The position numbers and the translations under genes were made by a program. From DASXVX01 sp036504075 (lineage in GTDB: Bacteria; Bacillota; Sulfobacillia; Symbiobacteriales; Symbiobacteriaceae): 64,000 nucleotides of DNA. The notes beneath the pieces were generated by a model. It did no database searches, was not told where the DNA came from, and saw nothing but the letters and a program-made list of their open reading frames with translations. Numbering within the stretch: the stretch's first letter is position 1; every line of letters begins with the position of its first letter. Below are positions 51,426 to 63,376 of the stretch, piece after piece. The stretch lies in the NCBI GenBank assembly GCA_036504075.1, contig DASXVX010000065.1, positions 11,773-75,772 of the forward strand. Direction: 5' to 3'.

Positions 51426-51959
51426 ATGTCAGAAGAGAAAAAATGGTGGGTGGTCCATACTTACTCCGGGTATGAAAACAAGGTGAAGACCAACCTGGAG
51501 AAGCGTGTGGAGTCCATGGAGATGCAGGAGAAGATTTTTCGCGTCCTGGTCCCCATGGAAGATGAGATCGAGATCAAGGACGGCAAGCAGAAACTGGTCA
51601 AGCGCAAGGTGTTCCCGGGGTACGTGCTCGTGGAAATGGTCATGAGCGACGACTCCTGGTACGTTGTGCGCAATACCCCGGGTGTCACGGGTTTCGTGGG
51701 CGCCCTGAACAAGCCGATCCCGCTCTCGGATGAAGAAGTCAAGGCCATCCTTGGCGACCAGGCTGCGGAGAAAGTGCCGACGCTCGTCCACAACTTCGAA
51801 GTGGACCAGCCGGTTCGCGTCACCGCCGGTCCGTTCAAGGACCATCCGGCCGTCATCAAGGAGATTTACCCCGAGAAGGGTCGGGTCAAGGTGCTGGTCA
51901 GCCTGTTTGGCCGGGACACGCCCGCGGAGCTGGACTTCGCGCAGATCGAGGAGATCTAG
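51426..51959 (+). CDS. nusG: Transcription termination/antitermination protein NusG
   Basis: 177 residues. The NGN domain (WWVVHTYSGYENKVKTNLEKRV, FPGYVLVEMVMSDDSWYVVRNTPGVTGFVG) and KOW domain (VRVTAGPFKDHPAVIKEIYPEKGRVKVLVSLFGRDTPAELDFAQIE) are complete. It binds RNA polymerase and modulates pausing and Rho action. The ATG is at 51426; the open frame extends upstream without NusG features and there is no ribosome-binding site directly before the start. Confidence 0.95.
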   Translation: MSEEKKWWVVHTYSGYENKVKTNLEKRVESMEMQEKIFRVLVPMEDEIEIKDGKQKLVKRKVFPGYVLVEMVMSDDSWYVVRNTPGVTGFVGALNKPIPLSDEEVKAILGDQAAEKVPTLVHNFEVDQPVRVTAGPFKDHPAVIKEIYPEKGRVKVLVSLFGRDTPAELDFAQIEEI

Positions 51960-51983
51960 CAATCCCATTCCAATGACCGATAT

Positions 51984-51996
51984 TTTGTGTTAGGAT
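51984..51996 (+). promoter_or_regulatory. Possible extended -10 promoter of rplK-rplA
   Basis: TGTTAGGAT (extended -10) in an AT-rich spot; the -35 position reads TTCCAA, a poor match. The transcript would carry the L1 site. Confidence 0.4.
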
Positions 51997-52034
51997 CATT
52001 GAGGTCGCGCGCCTTGCGTGCGGCTCTTTGGTGT

Positions 52035-52089
52035 GCGGGCTCCTATAGCCCGCAGTGGGAGGGCGATGTAAAGTCGCCCGCCGGACCAC
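52035..52089 (+). promoter_or_regulatory. L1-binding leader of the rplK-rplA mRNA
   Basis: After a hairpin GCGGGCT/AGCCCGC comes GTGG-GA-GGGCGA, a 7-base loop, TCGCCC-GCCGGA-CCAC (52055-52089). This is two helices separated by an asymmetric loop, the arrangement of the L1 site in 23S rRNA and in L11-L1 leaders. L1 bound here would block translation of rplK and rplA. Confidence 0.75.
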
Positions 52090-52109
52090 ATTTGTAAGGA
52101 GGAATCACA

Positions 52110-52532
52110 GTGGCGAAGAAGGTCACCGCCGTAGTCAAGCTGGCCCTGCCGGCCGGCAAGGCCACCCCCGCGCCGCCCGTTGGCCCTGCACTCGGCCAGC
52201 ATGGCGTGAACATTATGGGCTTCTGCAAGGAGTACAACGAGCGGACGAAGGAACAGGCCGGTCTGGTTATTCCGGTCGAAATCACCGTCTACGAAGACCG
52301 TTCGTTCACCTTCATTCTGAAGACCCCGCCCGCCGCCGTTCTGATCAAGAAGGCGCTGGGTATCGAGACCGCTTCCGGCACCCCGAACACCAAGAAGGTT
52401 GGCAAGCTGACCGACGCGCAGGTGGCGGAGATCGCTAAGATCAAGATGCCCGACCTGAACGCCGCCAGCCTCGAGGCTGCCAAGAGCATGGTGCGCGGCA
52501 CCGCCCGATCCATGGGCGTCGAAGCCGAGTAG
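52110..52532 (+). CDS. rplK: 50S ribosomal protein L11
   Basis: 140 residues, standard length. VVKLALPAGKATPAPPVGPALGQHGVNIMGFCKEYNERT and the C-terminal RNA-binding domain GTARSMGVEAE are conserved. GTG start with aaggagg upstream. L11 binds 23S rRNA at the GTPase centre. Confidence 0.96.
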   Translation: MAKKVTAVVKLALPAGKATPAPPVGPALGQHGVNIMGFCKEYNERTKEQAGLVIPVEITVYEDRSFTFILKTPPAAVLIKKALGIETASGTPNTKKVGKLTDAQVAEIAKIKMPDLNAASLEAAKSMVRGTARSMGVEAE

Positions 52533-52608
52533 CACCCGCTGCTTGGGCTTGTGGGAGGTCGCTCAAGGAGCGGCCGCACTTCTGATTACCACAAGGGAGG
52601 AAATCACT

Positions 52609-53319
52609 GTGCCGAACCATGGCAAGAAGTATAGCGAAGCGGAGAAGCAGTTCGACCGTTCGAAGCTGTATGACCCCGCTGAGGCCCTGGAACTGGTCAA
52701 GAAGACCGCCACGGCCAAGTTTGACGAAACCGTTGAAGTCTCCATCCGCCTGGGTGTTGACCCCCGCCATGCCGATCAGCAGGTCCGCGGCGCCGTCGTG
52801 CTGCCTGCCGGCCTGGGCAAGGCCGTGCGGGTCCTGGTCTTCGCCAAGGGCGACAAGGCCAAGGAAGCCGAGGTTGCCGGTGCCGACTTCGTCGGAGCGG
52901 AAGACATGGTGACCAAGATTCAGGAAGGCTGGCTTGACTTTGATGTCGCCATCGCCACTCCCGACATGATGGGCGTGGTCGGTAAGCTGGGCCGGGTGCT
53001 TGGTCCCCGCGGCCTCATGCCGAACCCCAAGACCGGCACCGTCACGTTTGAACTGACCAGGACCATCGGCGAGACCAAGGCCGGCAAGGCGGAGTACCGC
53101 ACCGATAAGGCCGGCATCATCGCCGCCCCCATCGGCAAGGCCTCCTTCGATCCCGAGAAGCTGGGCGTGAACTTCAAGGCGTTCATGGACGCGATCGTCC
53201 GGGCGAAGCCCGCGGCCGCCAAGGGCGTCTACCTGAAGACCATCACCATCTCCAGCACGATGGGTCCTGGCATCAAGGTCAACCCCAACAAGCTGACCGC
53301 CACCTCCGCCGAGCATTAG
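52609..53319 (+). CDS. rplA: 50S ribosomal protein L1
   Basis: 236 residues. MMGVVGKLGRVLGPRGLMPNPKTGTV is the L1 signature. GTG start 52609 follows aagggagg; the longer frame upstream lacks similarity. Expected to bind the leader before rplK and repress its own operon. A strong terminator follows. Confidence 0.96.
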   Translation: MPNHGKKYSEAEKQFDRSKLYDPAEALELVKKTATAKFDETVEVSIRLGVDPRHADQQVRGAVVLPAGLGKAVRVLVFAKGDKAKEAEVAGADFVGAEDMVTKIQEGWLDFDVAIATPDMMGVVGKLGRVLGPRGLMPNPKTGTVTFELTRTIGETKAGKAEYRTDKAGIIAAPIGKASFDPEKLGVNFKAFMDAIVRAKPAAAKGVYLKTITISSTMGPGIKVNPNKLTATSAEH

Positions 53320-53336
53320 TACCCGTTCGTACGTAT

Positions 53337-53369
53337 GCGGTCTGCCCCGCACGGGCAGACCGCTTTTTT
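53337..53369 (+). terminator. Terminator after rplA
   Basis: Perfect 11-bp stem GCGGTCTGCCC/GGGCAGACCGC, 5-base loop, TTTTTT. Confidence 0.95.
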
Positions 53370-53487
53370 GTGCGTGTTAAATAATTCGCATCAGCAGGGC
53401 GATTGTGATAATCGTCAATCGCTCTCAATCTAGTACTTTCGTGTCGGGGAAATAGCGAGGATTTTGTCGAATCAGATGGATTATCTA

Positions 53488-53516
53488 TTGCAAATGCTTC
53501 TCATTAGCTGTATTCT
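53488..53516 (+). promoter_or_regulatory. Promoter with a Fur-box-like spacer
   Basis: TTGCAA, 17 bases, TATTCT. Positions 53490-53508, overlapping the -35 and filling the spacer, read GCAAATGCTTCTCATTAGC, which differs at two positions from the common Fur-box form GCAAATGATTCTCATTTGC. A second palindrome GCGATTG-N10-CAATCGC lies upstream at 53399-53422. Iron-dependent control is inferred. Confidence 0.6.
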
Positions 53517-53590
53517 AAACGTAACCAAATTGAAAGATATAGTACTATGGTTTTCACACAGCACAATATTCAGCGAGGAGGCAGCAACTC

Positions 53591-53737
53591 ATGAGTGAAA
53601 AAGATATTCGTGCACGGATAGAAGGCCTGATCGATCGCTGGATGAAGGCCTCGCCGGCCGAACGGATGGTCCTGGTTCACGAGAAGATCCGGCTGGAGGA
53701 AATGCTGGCCCGGGTCCAGACCGACAAGGGAGTTTAG
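53591..53737 (+). CDS. 48-residue helical protein, possibly iron-regulated
   Basis: Sequence runs MSEKDIRARIEGLIDRWMKA then SPAERMVLVHEKIRLEEMLARV and ends TDKGV. It is one long helix pair without membrane segment or Cys, and I know no family. A gcgaggaggc site lies 9 bases before the ATG and a strong terminator 31 bases after the stop. Its own promoter carries a Fur-like site. It sits alone between rplA and rplJ, breaking the usual order. Small proteins under Fur can be iron-sparing regulators, but that is inference. Confidence 0.72.
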   Translation: MSEKDIRARIEGLIDRWMKASPAERMVLVHEKIRLEEMLARVQTDKGV

Positions 53738-53768
53738 ACGTGTAGCGTCATGGCCATATAAGCTGGGA

Positions 53769-53803
53769 GGCGGGCACCTGCGAGGTGGCCCGCCTTGTTT
53801 TTT
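53769..53803 (+). terminator. Terminator after the small gene
   Basis: GGCGGGCACCT/AGGTGGCCCGCC stem with one bulged C and a 3-base loop, then TTGTTTTTT. Confidence 0.9.
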
Positions 53804-53854
53804 CCGGGGACTGTTCGCGACTGACTCCGTCAGTCGCCGGAGCGGCCGGCAGAC

Positions 53855-53912
53855 TTTTGCGGAGCAAAAGGCGGGAGGCAACTGTTGTTTTGCGGAGCAA
53901 AAGGCGGGAGGC
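53855..53912 (+). repeat. Direct repeat of 25 bases, each with an inner palindrome
   Basis: ttttgcggagcaaaaggcgg followed by gaggc occurs at 53855-53879 and 53888-53912 (period 33). Each begins with the palindrome TTTTGC-GGA-GCAAAA. The second ends 12 bases before the rplJ -35 box. Confidence 0.85.
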
Positions 53913-53923
53913 GACTAATTTGC

Positions 53924-53952
53924 TTGACGGCAGCATGTCAGGCCGCTATACT
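53924..53952 (+). promoter_or_regulatory. Promoter of rplJ-rplL
   Basis: TTGACG, 17 bases, TATACT. Confidence 0.87.
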
Positions 53953-53970
53953 AAACACGTTGCCCAAACT

Positions 53971-54125
53971 TAAGATTCGCGACCATAGACAGCCGGTGCC
54001 CGAAGGGCCCAAGTGGCGGTTAACCCGCCAGCCAGCCGAGGTCGGAGCGTGAGTTGCCCCGCGGGGCGCTCAAGTTACGCCTGTACATACAGGCTTCCGA
54101 TCTGCTGTGGTCGGAAGCCTTTTTT
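53971..54125 (+). promoter_or_regulatory. Ribosomal protein L10 leader with intrinsic attenuator
   Basis: The segment from agattcgcgaccatagac through agccgg, the hairpin GGCGG/CCGCC (54015-54029) and gccgaggt follows the known L10 leader of Firmicutes. It ends in a perfect terminator AGGCTTCCGA/TCGGAAGCCT plus TTTTT (54091-54125), 30 bases before rplJ. L10-L7/L12 complex bound to the leader would favour termination. Confidence 0.8.
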
Positions 54126-54155
54126 CGTTGTCGAGAAGGAGGTGAACTGCTTACT

Positions 54156-54692
54156 ATGATCATTCGCCCTGAAAAGGAACTCTCCATCGCTCAGGTTAAG
54201 GAAGCGCTGAAGAACGCGAAGAGCGTCGTCCTTGCGAACAACAATGGTATGACCGTCGCCCAGGTCACGAAGCTTCGTAAGGAGCTGCGTGAGGTCGGCG
54301 TCGACCTGAAGGTCGCCAAGAACACCCTCATCCGGATTGCAGCGAAGGACCTTGGCATCGAGGGTCTCGACCCGTACCTGCACGGCACGACCACCATGGC
54401 GTTCTCCAAGAACGAAGAGGCCTCTGCCGCGAAGAAGATTCGGGAGTTCTTCGCCAAGGACAAGGCCCCGAAGTTCATCGTGAAGGCCGGCATTCTGGAA
54501 GGCAAGGTTATCGACGCCAACGGCGTCAAGAGCCTGGCTGACCTGCCCTCCCGTGAAGTGCTGCTCGCCCAGATTCTCGGTGGCATCCAGGCGCCCCTCC
54601 AGGGTGTCCTCGGTTGCGTCAACGGCGTGCTCTCCAGCTTCGCCTATGCGCTGGACGCCCGCATCAAGCAGCTGGAAGCTACCGAAGGGTAG
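54156..54692 (+). CDS. rplJ: 50S ribosomal protein L10
   Basis: 178 residues. The N-terminus MIIRPEKELSIAQVKEALKNAKSVVLANNNGMTVAQVTKLRKELRE and KVAKNTLIRIAA are conserved, as is the C-terminal helix that holds L7/L12. Ribosome-binding site aaggaggtga lies about 12 bases before the ATG, somewhat far. It forms the stalk base with rplL product. Confidence 0.95.
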   Translation: MIIRPEKELSIAQVKEALKNAKSVVLANNNGMTVAQVTKLRKELREVGVDLKVAKNTLIRIAAKDLGIEGLDPYLHGTTTMAFSKNEEASAAKKIREFFAKDKAPKFIVKAGILEGKVIDANGVKSLADLPSREVLLAQILGGIQAPLQGVLGCVNGVLSSFAYALDARIKQLEATEG

Positions 54693-54797
54693 GAGCCGGC
54701 GTGGCCCATGGCCGTCTGCTCTGCAGACTGCGTGAGGACATAAGGATTTCCGTTTCGCACAACCATTTGCTTCGCTCATAAAAGGAGGACCCTGCAC

Positions 54798-55169
<372 letters not shown>

Positions 55170-55218
55170 TTCCACGGGGACATGCGCCGTGGTCCACATG
55201 CAAATTCACGCAAAGGAG

Positions 55219-55253
55219 GGCCGGGGACATCGCACAAGCTTTGTCCCCGGTCC
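55219..55253 (+). terminator. Hairpin after rplL (partial terminator)
   Basis: 12-bp stem GGGCCGGGGACA/TGTCCCCGGTCC with one G-U pair, followed by a short T-rich stretch. Probably reduces transcription into rpoB. Confidence 0.65.
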
Positions 55254-55274
55254 ATTTGCTTACTTTAATGGTCT

Positions 55275-55302
55275 CAAAATAAAAAAGCTCCCAATGGGGA
55301 GC
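55275..55302 (-). terminator. Minus-strand terminator in the rplL-rpoB gap
   Basis: GCTCCC-AATG-GGGAGC flanked on the plus strand by AAAAAA; read on the minus strand it is a stem followed by TTTTTTATTTT. No minus-strand gene lies nearby. It would stop antisense transcription before rplL. A weak minus promoter (TTGATA, 17 bases, TATGCA, 55457-55485) lies upstream of it. Confidence 0.6.
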
Positions 55303-55310
55303 CACCCGGA

Positions 55311-55339
55311 TTGACACGGGTTTCCTGCTATGATAGCAT
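55311..55339 (+). promoter_or_regulatory. Promoter of rpoB-rpoC overlapped by an inverted repeat
   Basis: TTGACA, 17 bases, TAGCAT. A 9-bp inverted repeat TGCTATGAT (55326-55334) / ATCATAGCA (55351-55359) overlaps the -10 region and could be an operator or a hairpin at the 5' end. Confidence 0.65.
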
Positions 55340-55737
55340 GATAACTTGCCATCATAGCATCGTTCTTTTTGCCAAGAGTCCCCGCATTTGGCGTTGCATG
55401 CACGGCAGCATGCCGTTCGACCTGCGGTCGGACCCGAAAACAAAGGGGAAAATGCATGCATAACACATCGCCATTGGGATATCAATAGAAGATGCGGGTC
55501 TTTGGAAACACCGACCATATTAGTCTGGTGGGAGGTTGCGGCAGAGGGTTCCTCTTCCGTTCAACACAACATCGGCCGGTGTTGCCTTTTTGTTTGTTCT
55601 TTTCCCGGTTCGAATTCTCCTGCCGGGTAAACCGGCGGGGGGTTTTAATACACACATCGAGCGCTTCCGCGGTGGGCACTTCCAAACGGGGAGCTTCTTG
55701 ATGGCCACCAAACAGAAGTGAGGGAGGCCAAGACCGT
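55340..55737 (+). promoter_or_regulatory. Long leader of rpoB with a possible attenuator
   Basis: About 400 bases without a supported gene. At 55567-55584 a 7-bp stem CAACATC/GGTGTTG with loop GGCC is followed by CCTTTTTGTTTGTTCTTTT, a plausible intrinsic terminator. A second hairpin GCCGG-GTAAA-CCGGC with GGGGGGTTTT lies at about 55621-55644. Possible premature termination control of RNA polymerase synthesis is inferred. Confidence 0.5.
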
Positions 55738-59604
<3,867 letters not shown>

Positions 59605-59620
59605 GGGAGGGTGCTAATCG

Positions 59621-62600
59621 GTGCTAGATGTCAATTACTTTGACTCGATGCGAATTGGCCTGGCCTCTCCGGAGCGCATTCGGAACTGGTCACGCGGCGA
59701 GGTCAAGAAGCCCGAGACGATCAACTACCGGACGCTGAAGCCTGAGCGCGAGGGCCTCTTCTGCGAGAAGATCTTTGGCCCACAGCGCGACTGGGAATGC
59801 CACTGCGGTAAGTACAAGCGGGTCCGTTACAAGGGCATCGTCTGCGACCGCTGCGGTGTTGAAGTTACCCGGGCGAAGGTGCGCCGCGAGCGCATGGGCC
59901 ACATCGAACTGGCCGCTCCGGTGTCGCATATCTGGTATTTCAAGGGCATCCCGTCCCGGATGGGCCTCATCCTCGACGTCAGCCCGCGGGCGCTGGAGAA
60001 GGTGCTTTACTTCGCCAGCTACATCGTGATCGACCCCGGCAACACGCCGCTCATGGAGAAGCAACTCCTGACGGAAAACGAGTACCGGGAGTACCGCGAG
60101 AAGTATGGCAGCGCCTTCAAGGCCGGCATGGGCGCCGAGGCGATCAAGCGCCTCCTGGCGGAGTTGGACCTGGAGAAGCTCTCCACCGACCTGCGCCATG
60201 AGTTGAAGACCGTGTCCGGCCAGCGGAAGATCCGTGCCATCCGCCGCCTGGACGTGGTCGAGGCGTTCCGCAAGTCCGGCAACCTGCCGGACTGGATGAT
60301 CCTGGACGTGATCCCGGTCATTCCGCCCGACCTGCGCCCGATGGTGCAGCTGGACGGCGGCCGGTTCGCCACCTCCGACCTGAACGACCTCTACCGGCGT
60401 GTCATCAACCGGAACAACCGCCTGAAGCGGCTGCTGGACCTGGGCGCCCCGGACATCATCGTCCGGAACGAAAAGCGCATGCTCCAGGAGGCTGTGGACG
60501 CCCTGATCGACAATGGCCGGCGCGGCCGTCCCGTGGTCGGCCCGGGCAACCGCCCGCTCAAGTCCTTGTCCGACATGCTGAAAGGCAAGCAGGGCCGGTT
60601 CCGCCAGAACCTGCTGGGCAAGCGCGTCGACTACTCCGGCCGTTCGGTCATCGTGGTCGGCCCGCACATGAAGCTGCATCAGTGCGGTCTCCCCAAGGAG
60701 ATGGCGCTGGAGCTGTTCAAGCCCTTCGTTATGAAGAAGCTGGTCAACGAGGGCTATGCCCATAACATCAAGTCCGCCAAGCGCATGGTGGAGCGCGTCA
60801 AGCCCGAGGTCTGGGACGTCCTTGAAGATGTCATCAAGGAGCATCCTGTCCTCCTGAACCGTGCCCCAACCCTGCACCGTCTGGGCATTCAGGCGTTCGA
60901 GCCGGTCCTGGTCGAAGGCCGCGCCATCCAGATTCACCCGCTCGTTTGCACGGCTTACAACGCCGACTTCGACGGTGACCAGATGGCCGTCCACGTCCCG
61001 CTCTCCGCGGAGGCGCAGGCCGAGGCCCGCATTCTGATGCTGGCTGCCCACAATATTCTGAACCCCAAGGACGGCGCTCCGGTTATCACGCCGTCCAAGG
61101 ATATGCTGCTGGGTTCCTACTACCTGACCATCGCCAAGCCCGACGCCCCGCCGAAGATGCGCTACAGCCATCCGCACGAGGCGCTCATGGCCTACACGGA
61201 AGGCATCGTGGAACTGCACGACTGGGTCGAAATCCGCTTCCCGAAGCCGCCGGCTCATCTGGAGGAGGGCGGCGACGAGTGGTGGGAGCACCGGGACAAC
61301 TGGGGCTCCGCCTCCGGCAAGCGGATCAAGACGACCGTCGGCCGCATGATCTTCAATGAAGTCCTGGACTCCAAGATTCGCTTCCTGAATGTGCCCGTGG
61401 AAAAGAAGCAGATGGGCAAGATCATCGATCAGGCCTATCGCAAGCTGGGCACCGTCAAGACGGCGGAACTGACGGACAATATCAAGGCTCTGGGCTTCAA
61501 GTTCGCTTCCCGGTCCGGCGCGACCATCGCCATTTCGGACATTCGGGTGCCGAAGGAGAAGGCCGAGATCCTGCTCGAGGCTGAGAAGAAGGTCGAAGAG
61601 GTCGAACGCAACTACAAGCGCGGCCTCATCACCAACGACGAACGGTACCAGCGGGTCATTGCCATCTGGTCGGTGGCCAAGGAAGATGTCACCAAAACCC
61701 TGGTCAAGACCATGGACGACTTCAACCCCGTCAACATGATGATGAAGTCGGGCGCCCGCGGCAACATCTCGCAGATCACGCAGCTTGCCGGTATGCGCGG
61801 CCTCATGGCCGACCCGTCCGGTAAGATCGTCGAACTGCCGGTCAAGGCGAACTTCCGTGAAGGCCTCACCGTGTTGGAGTACTTCCTCTCCACGCACGGC
61901 ACCCGTAAGGGCCTGGCCGACACGGCGCTTCGTACGGCCGACTCCGGCTACCTGACCCGTCGTCTCGTCGACGTGGCGCAGGACGTCATCGTCCGTGAAG
62001 ACGACTGCGGCACCACCGCCGGCATCACCTGGACGGAAGTCCGGGAAGGCGAAACGCTCGTCGAGCCGATCACCTTCCGCATTGTTGGCCGGGTGGCGCT
62101 CTACGACGTGGAGCATCCGCAGACGGGCGATGTCATCGTCTATGCCAACGAGATGATCGATGAGGAATCGGCGGAAAAGATCAAGGCGGCCGGCATCACC
62201 GAAGTGACCATCCGTTCGGTGCTCACCTGCCGGGCCCGGTTCGGTACCTGCCGTCTCTGCTACGGCCGGAACCTGGCCACGGGCAAGCTGGTGGACGTCG
62301 GCGAGGCGGTCGGCATTATCGCCGCCCAGTCGATCGGCGAACCCGGCACGCAGCTTACGATGCGTACCTTCCACACCGGCGGTGTGGCCGGCGACGACAT
62401 CACCCAGGGCCTCCCCCGCGTCGAAGAACTCTTCGAAGCCCGCAAGCCGAAAGGCCAGGCGATCATCGCTGAGATGGACGGCCAGACCGCCATCTCCGAA
62501 ACGAAGGGCCGGCGCGAGATTACGATGACCTCCGAAGACGGTGAAGCCACGACCTACTCCGTGCCCTACGGCGCCCGCCTCAAGATACGGGACGGCGCCC

Positions 62601-63157
62601 GGGTGGAGGCAGGCGACGAGCTGACCGAAGGCTCGGTCAACCCGCATGACCTGCTCCGGGTCAAGGGCCTCCGCGGCGTGCAGATGTACTTGCTGCGTGA
62701 AGTGCAGAAGGTTTACAACCTGCAGGGCGTGGATATCAACGACAAGCACATCGAAGTCATGGTGCGGCAGATGCTGCGCAAGGTGAAGGTGGAGGACCCG
62801 GGCGACACCGAACTGCTGCCCGGCCAGTACACCGATATCTTTGACTTCGAAGACGAGAACGAGCGGGTCATCATGGATGGCGGCGTGCCTGCGGTCGCCC
62901 GGCCGATGCTGCTGGGCATCACCAAGGCGTCGTTGGCTACCGACAGCTTCCTGTCCGCCGCCTCGTTCCAGGAGACCACCCGGGTACTGACCGAAGCGGC
63001 CATCAAGGGCAAGCGGGACCCGCTGCTTGGCTTGAAGGAGAACGTCATCATCGGCAAGCTTGTGCCGGCTGGCACTGGTATGGCCCGGTACCGGGGCATC
63101 CGGGTGATGACGGAAGACGAGATCTACGCCGACCAGCTGGATAGCACAGACGATTAA
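59621..63157 (+). CDS. rpoC: DNA-directed RNA polymerase subunit beta prime
   Basis: 1178 residues. The first zinc finger is CHCGKYKRVRYKGIVCDRCG; the catalytic NADFDGD motif lies at residues 447-453 with the three Mg-binding Asp; the second zinc site is CRARFGTCRLCYG. Trigger-loop region GEPGTQLTMRTFHTGGVA is present. GTG start at 59621 follows ggggaggg. No large lineage-specific insertion is evident. It ends with a double hairpin. Confidence 0.98.
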   Translation: MLDVNYFDSMRIGLASPERIRNWSRGEVKKPETINYRTLKPEREGLFCEKIFGPQRDWECHCGKYKRVRYKGIVCDRCGVEVTRAKVRRERMGHIELAAPVSHIWYFKGIPSRMGLILDVSPRALEKVLYFASYIVIDPGNTPLMEKQLLTENEYREYREKYGSAFKAGMGAEAIKRLLAELDLEKLSTDLRHELKTVSGQRKIRAIRRLDVVEAFRKSGNLPDWMILDVIPVIPPDLRPMVQLDGGRFATSDLNDLYRRVINRNNRLKRLLDLGAPDIIVRNEKRMLQEAVDALIDNGRRGRPVVGPGNRPLKSLSDMLKGKQGRFRQNLLGKRVDYSGRSVIVVGPHMKLHQCGLPKEMALELFKPFVMKKLVNEGYAHNIKSAKRMVERVKPEVWDVLEDVIKEHPVLLNRAPTLHRLGIQAFEPVLVEGRAIQIHPLVCTAYNADFDGDQMAVHVPLSAEAQAEARILMLAAHNILNPKDGAPVITPSKDMLLGSYYLTIAKPDAPPKMRYSHPHEALMAYTEGIVELHDWVEIRFPKPPAHLEEGGDEWWEHRDNWGSASGKRIKTTVGRMIFNEVLDSKIRFLNVPVEKKQMGKIIDQAYRKLGTVKTAELTDNIKALGFKFASRSGATIAISDIRVPKEKAEILLEAEKKVEEVERNYKRGLITNDERYQRVIAIWSVAKEDVTKTLVKTMDDFNPVNMMMKSGARGNISQITQLAGMRGLMADPSGKIVELPVKANFREGLTVLEYFLSTHGTRKGLADTALRTADSGYLTRRLVDVAQDVIVREDDCGTTAGITWTEVREGETLVEPITFRIVGRVALYDVEHPQTGDVIVYANEMIDEESAEKIKAAGITEVTIRSVLTCRARFGTCRLCYGRNLATGKLVDVGEAVGIIAAQSIGEPGTQLTMRTFHTGGVAGDDITQGLPRVEELFEARKPKGQAIIAEMDGQTAISETKGRREITMTSEDGEATTYSVPYGARLKIRDGARVEAGDELTEGSVNPHDLLRVKGLRGVQMYLLREVQKVYNLQGVDINDKHIEVMVRQMLRKVKVEDPGDTELLPGQYTDIFDFEDENERVIMDGGVPAVARPMLLGITKASLATDSFLSAASFQETTRVLTEAAIKGKRDPLLGLKENVIIGKLVPAGTGMARYRGIRVMTEDEIYADQLDSTDD

Positions 63158-63166
63158 GGAACGCAA

Positions 63167-63207
63167 GCCGGCTGGGGTACCTCCTACAGCGGAGTGCCCC
63201 AGCCGGC
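63167..63207 (+). terminator. First hairpin after rpoC
   Basis: GCCGGCTGGGG/CCCCAGCCGGC with an inner CTCC/GGAG stem; no T tract. Confidence 0.65.
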
Positions 63208-63214
63208 GTAAGTG

Positions 63215-63246
63215 GCCCGGCCGGGTTGACCGGTCGGGCTACTTAT
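63215..63246 (+). terminator. Second hairpin after rpoC
   Basis: GCCCGGCCGG-GTTGA-CCGGTCGGGC with one G-U pair, then TACTTATT. Confidence 0.7.
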
Positions 63247-63376
63247 TGTACATCGTCATTTATCCCTTAATCTTAAAGGAATTACCAATCTGTGGTCGAA
63301 TATTATCGTGAGTAACTTTATTCGGATTACGCACGCGGGCGATCGTATTTGACCTGAGGGTAGGGACAGAAACGGT

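Noticed and set aside
55340..55737. T-box or metabolite riboswitch upstream of rpoB
   Set aside because: No T-box core sequence and no match to a riboswitch core I know; only hairpins and T tracts are visible.
59690..63166. 1158-codon minus-strand frame opposite rpoC (and a 653-codon one opposite rpoB)
   Set aside because: Same cause; RpoC and RpoB are certain on the plus strand.
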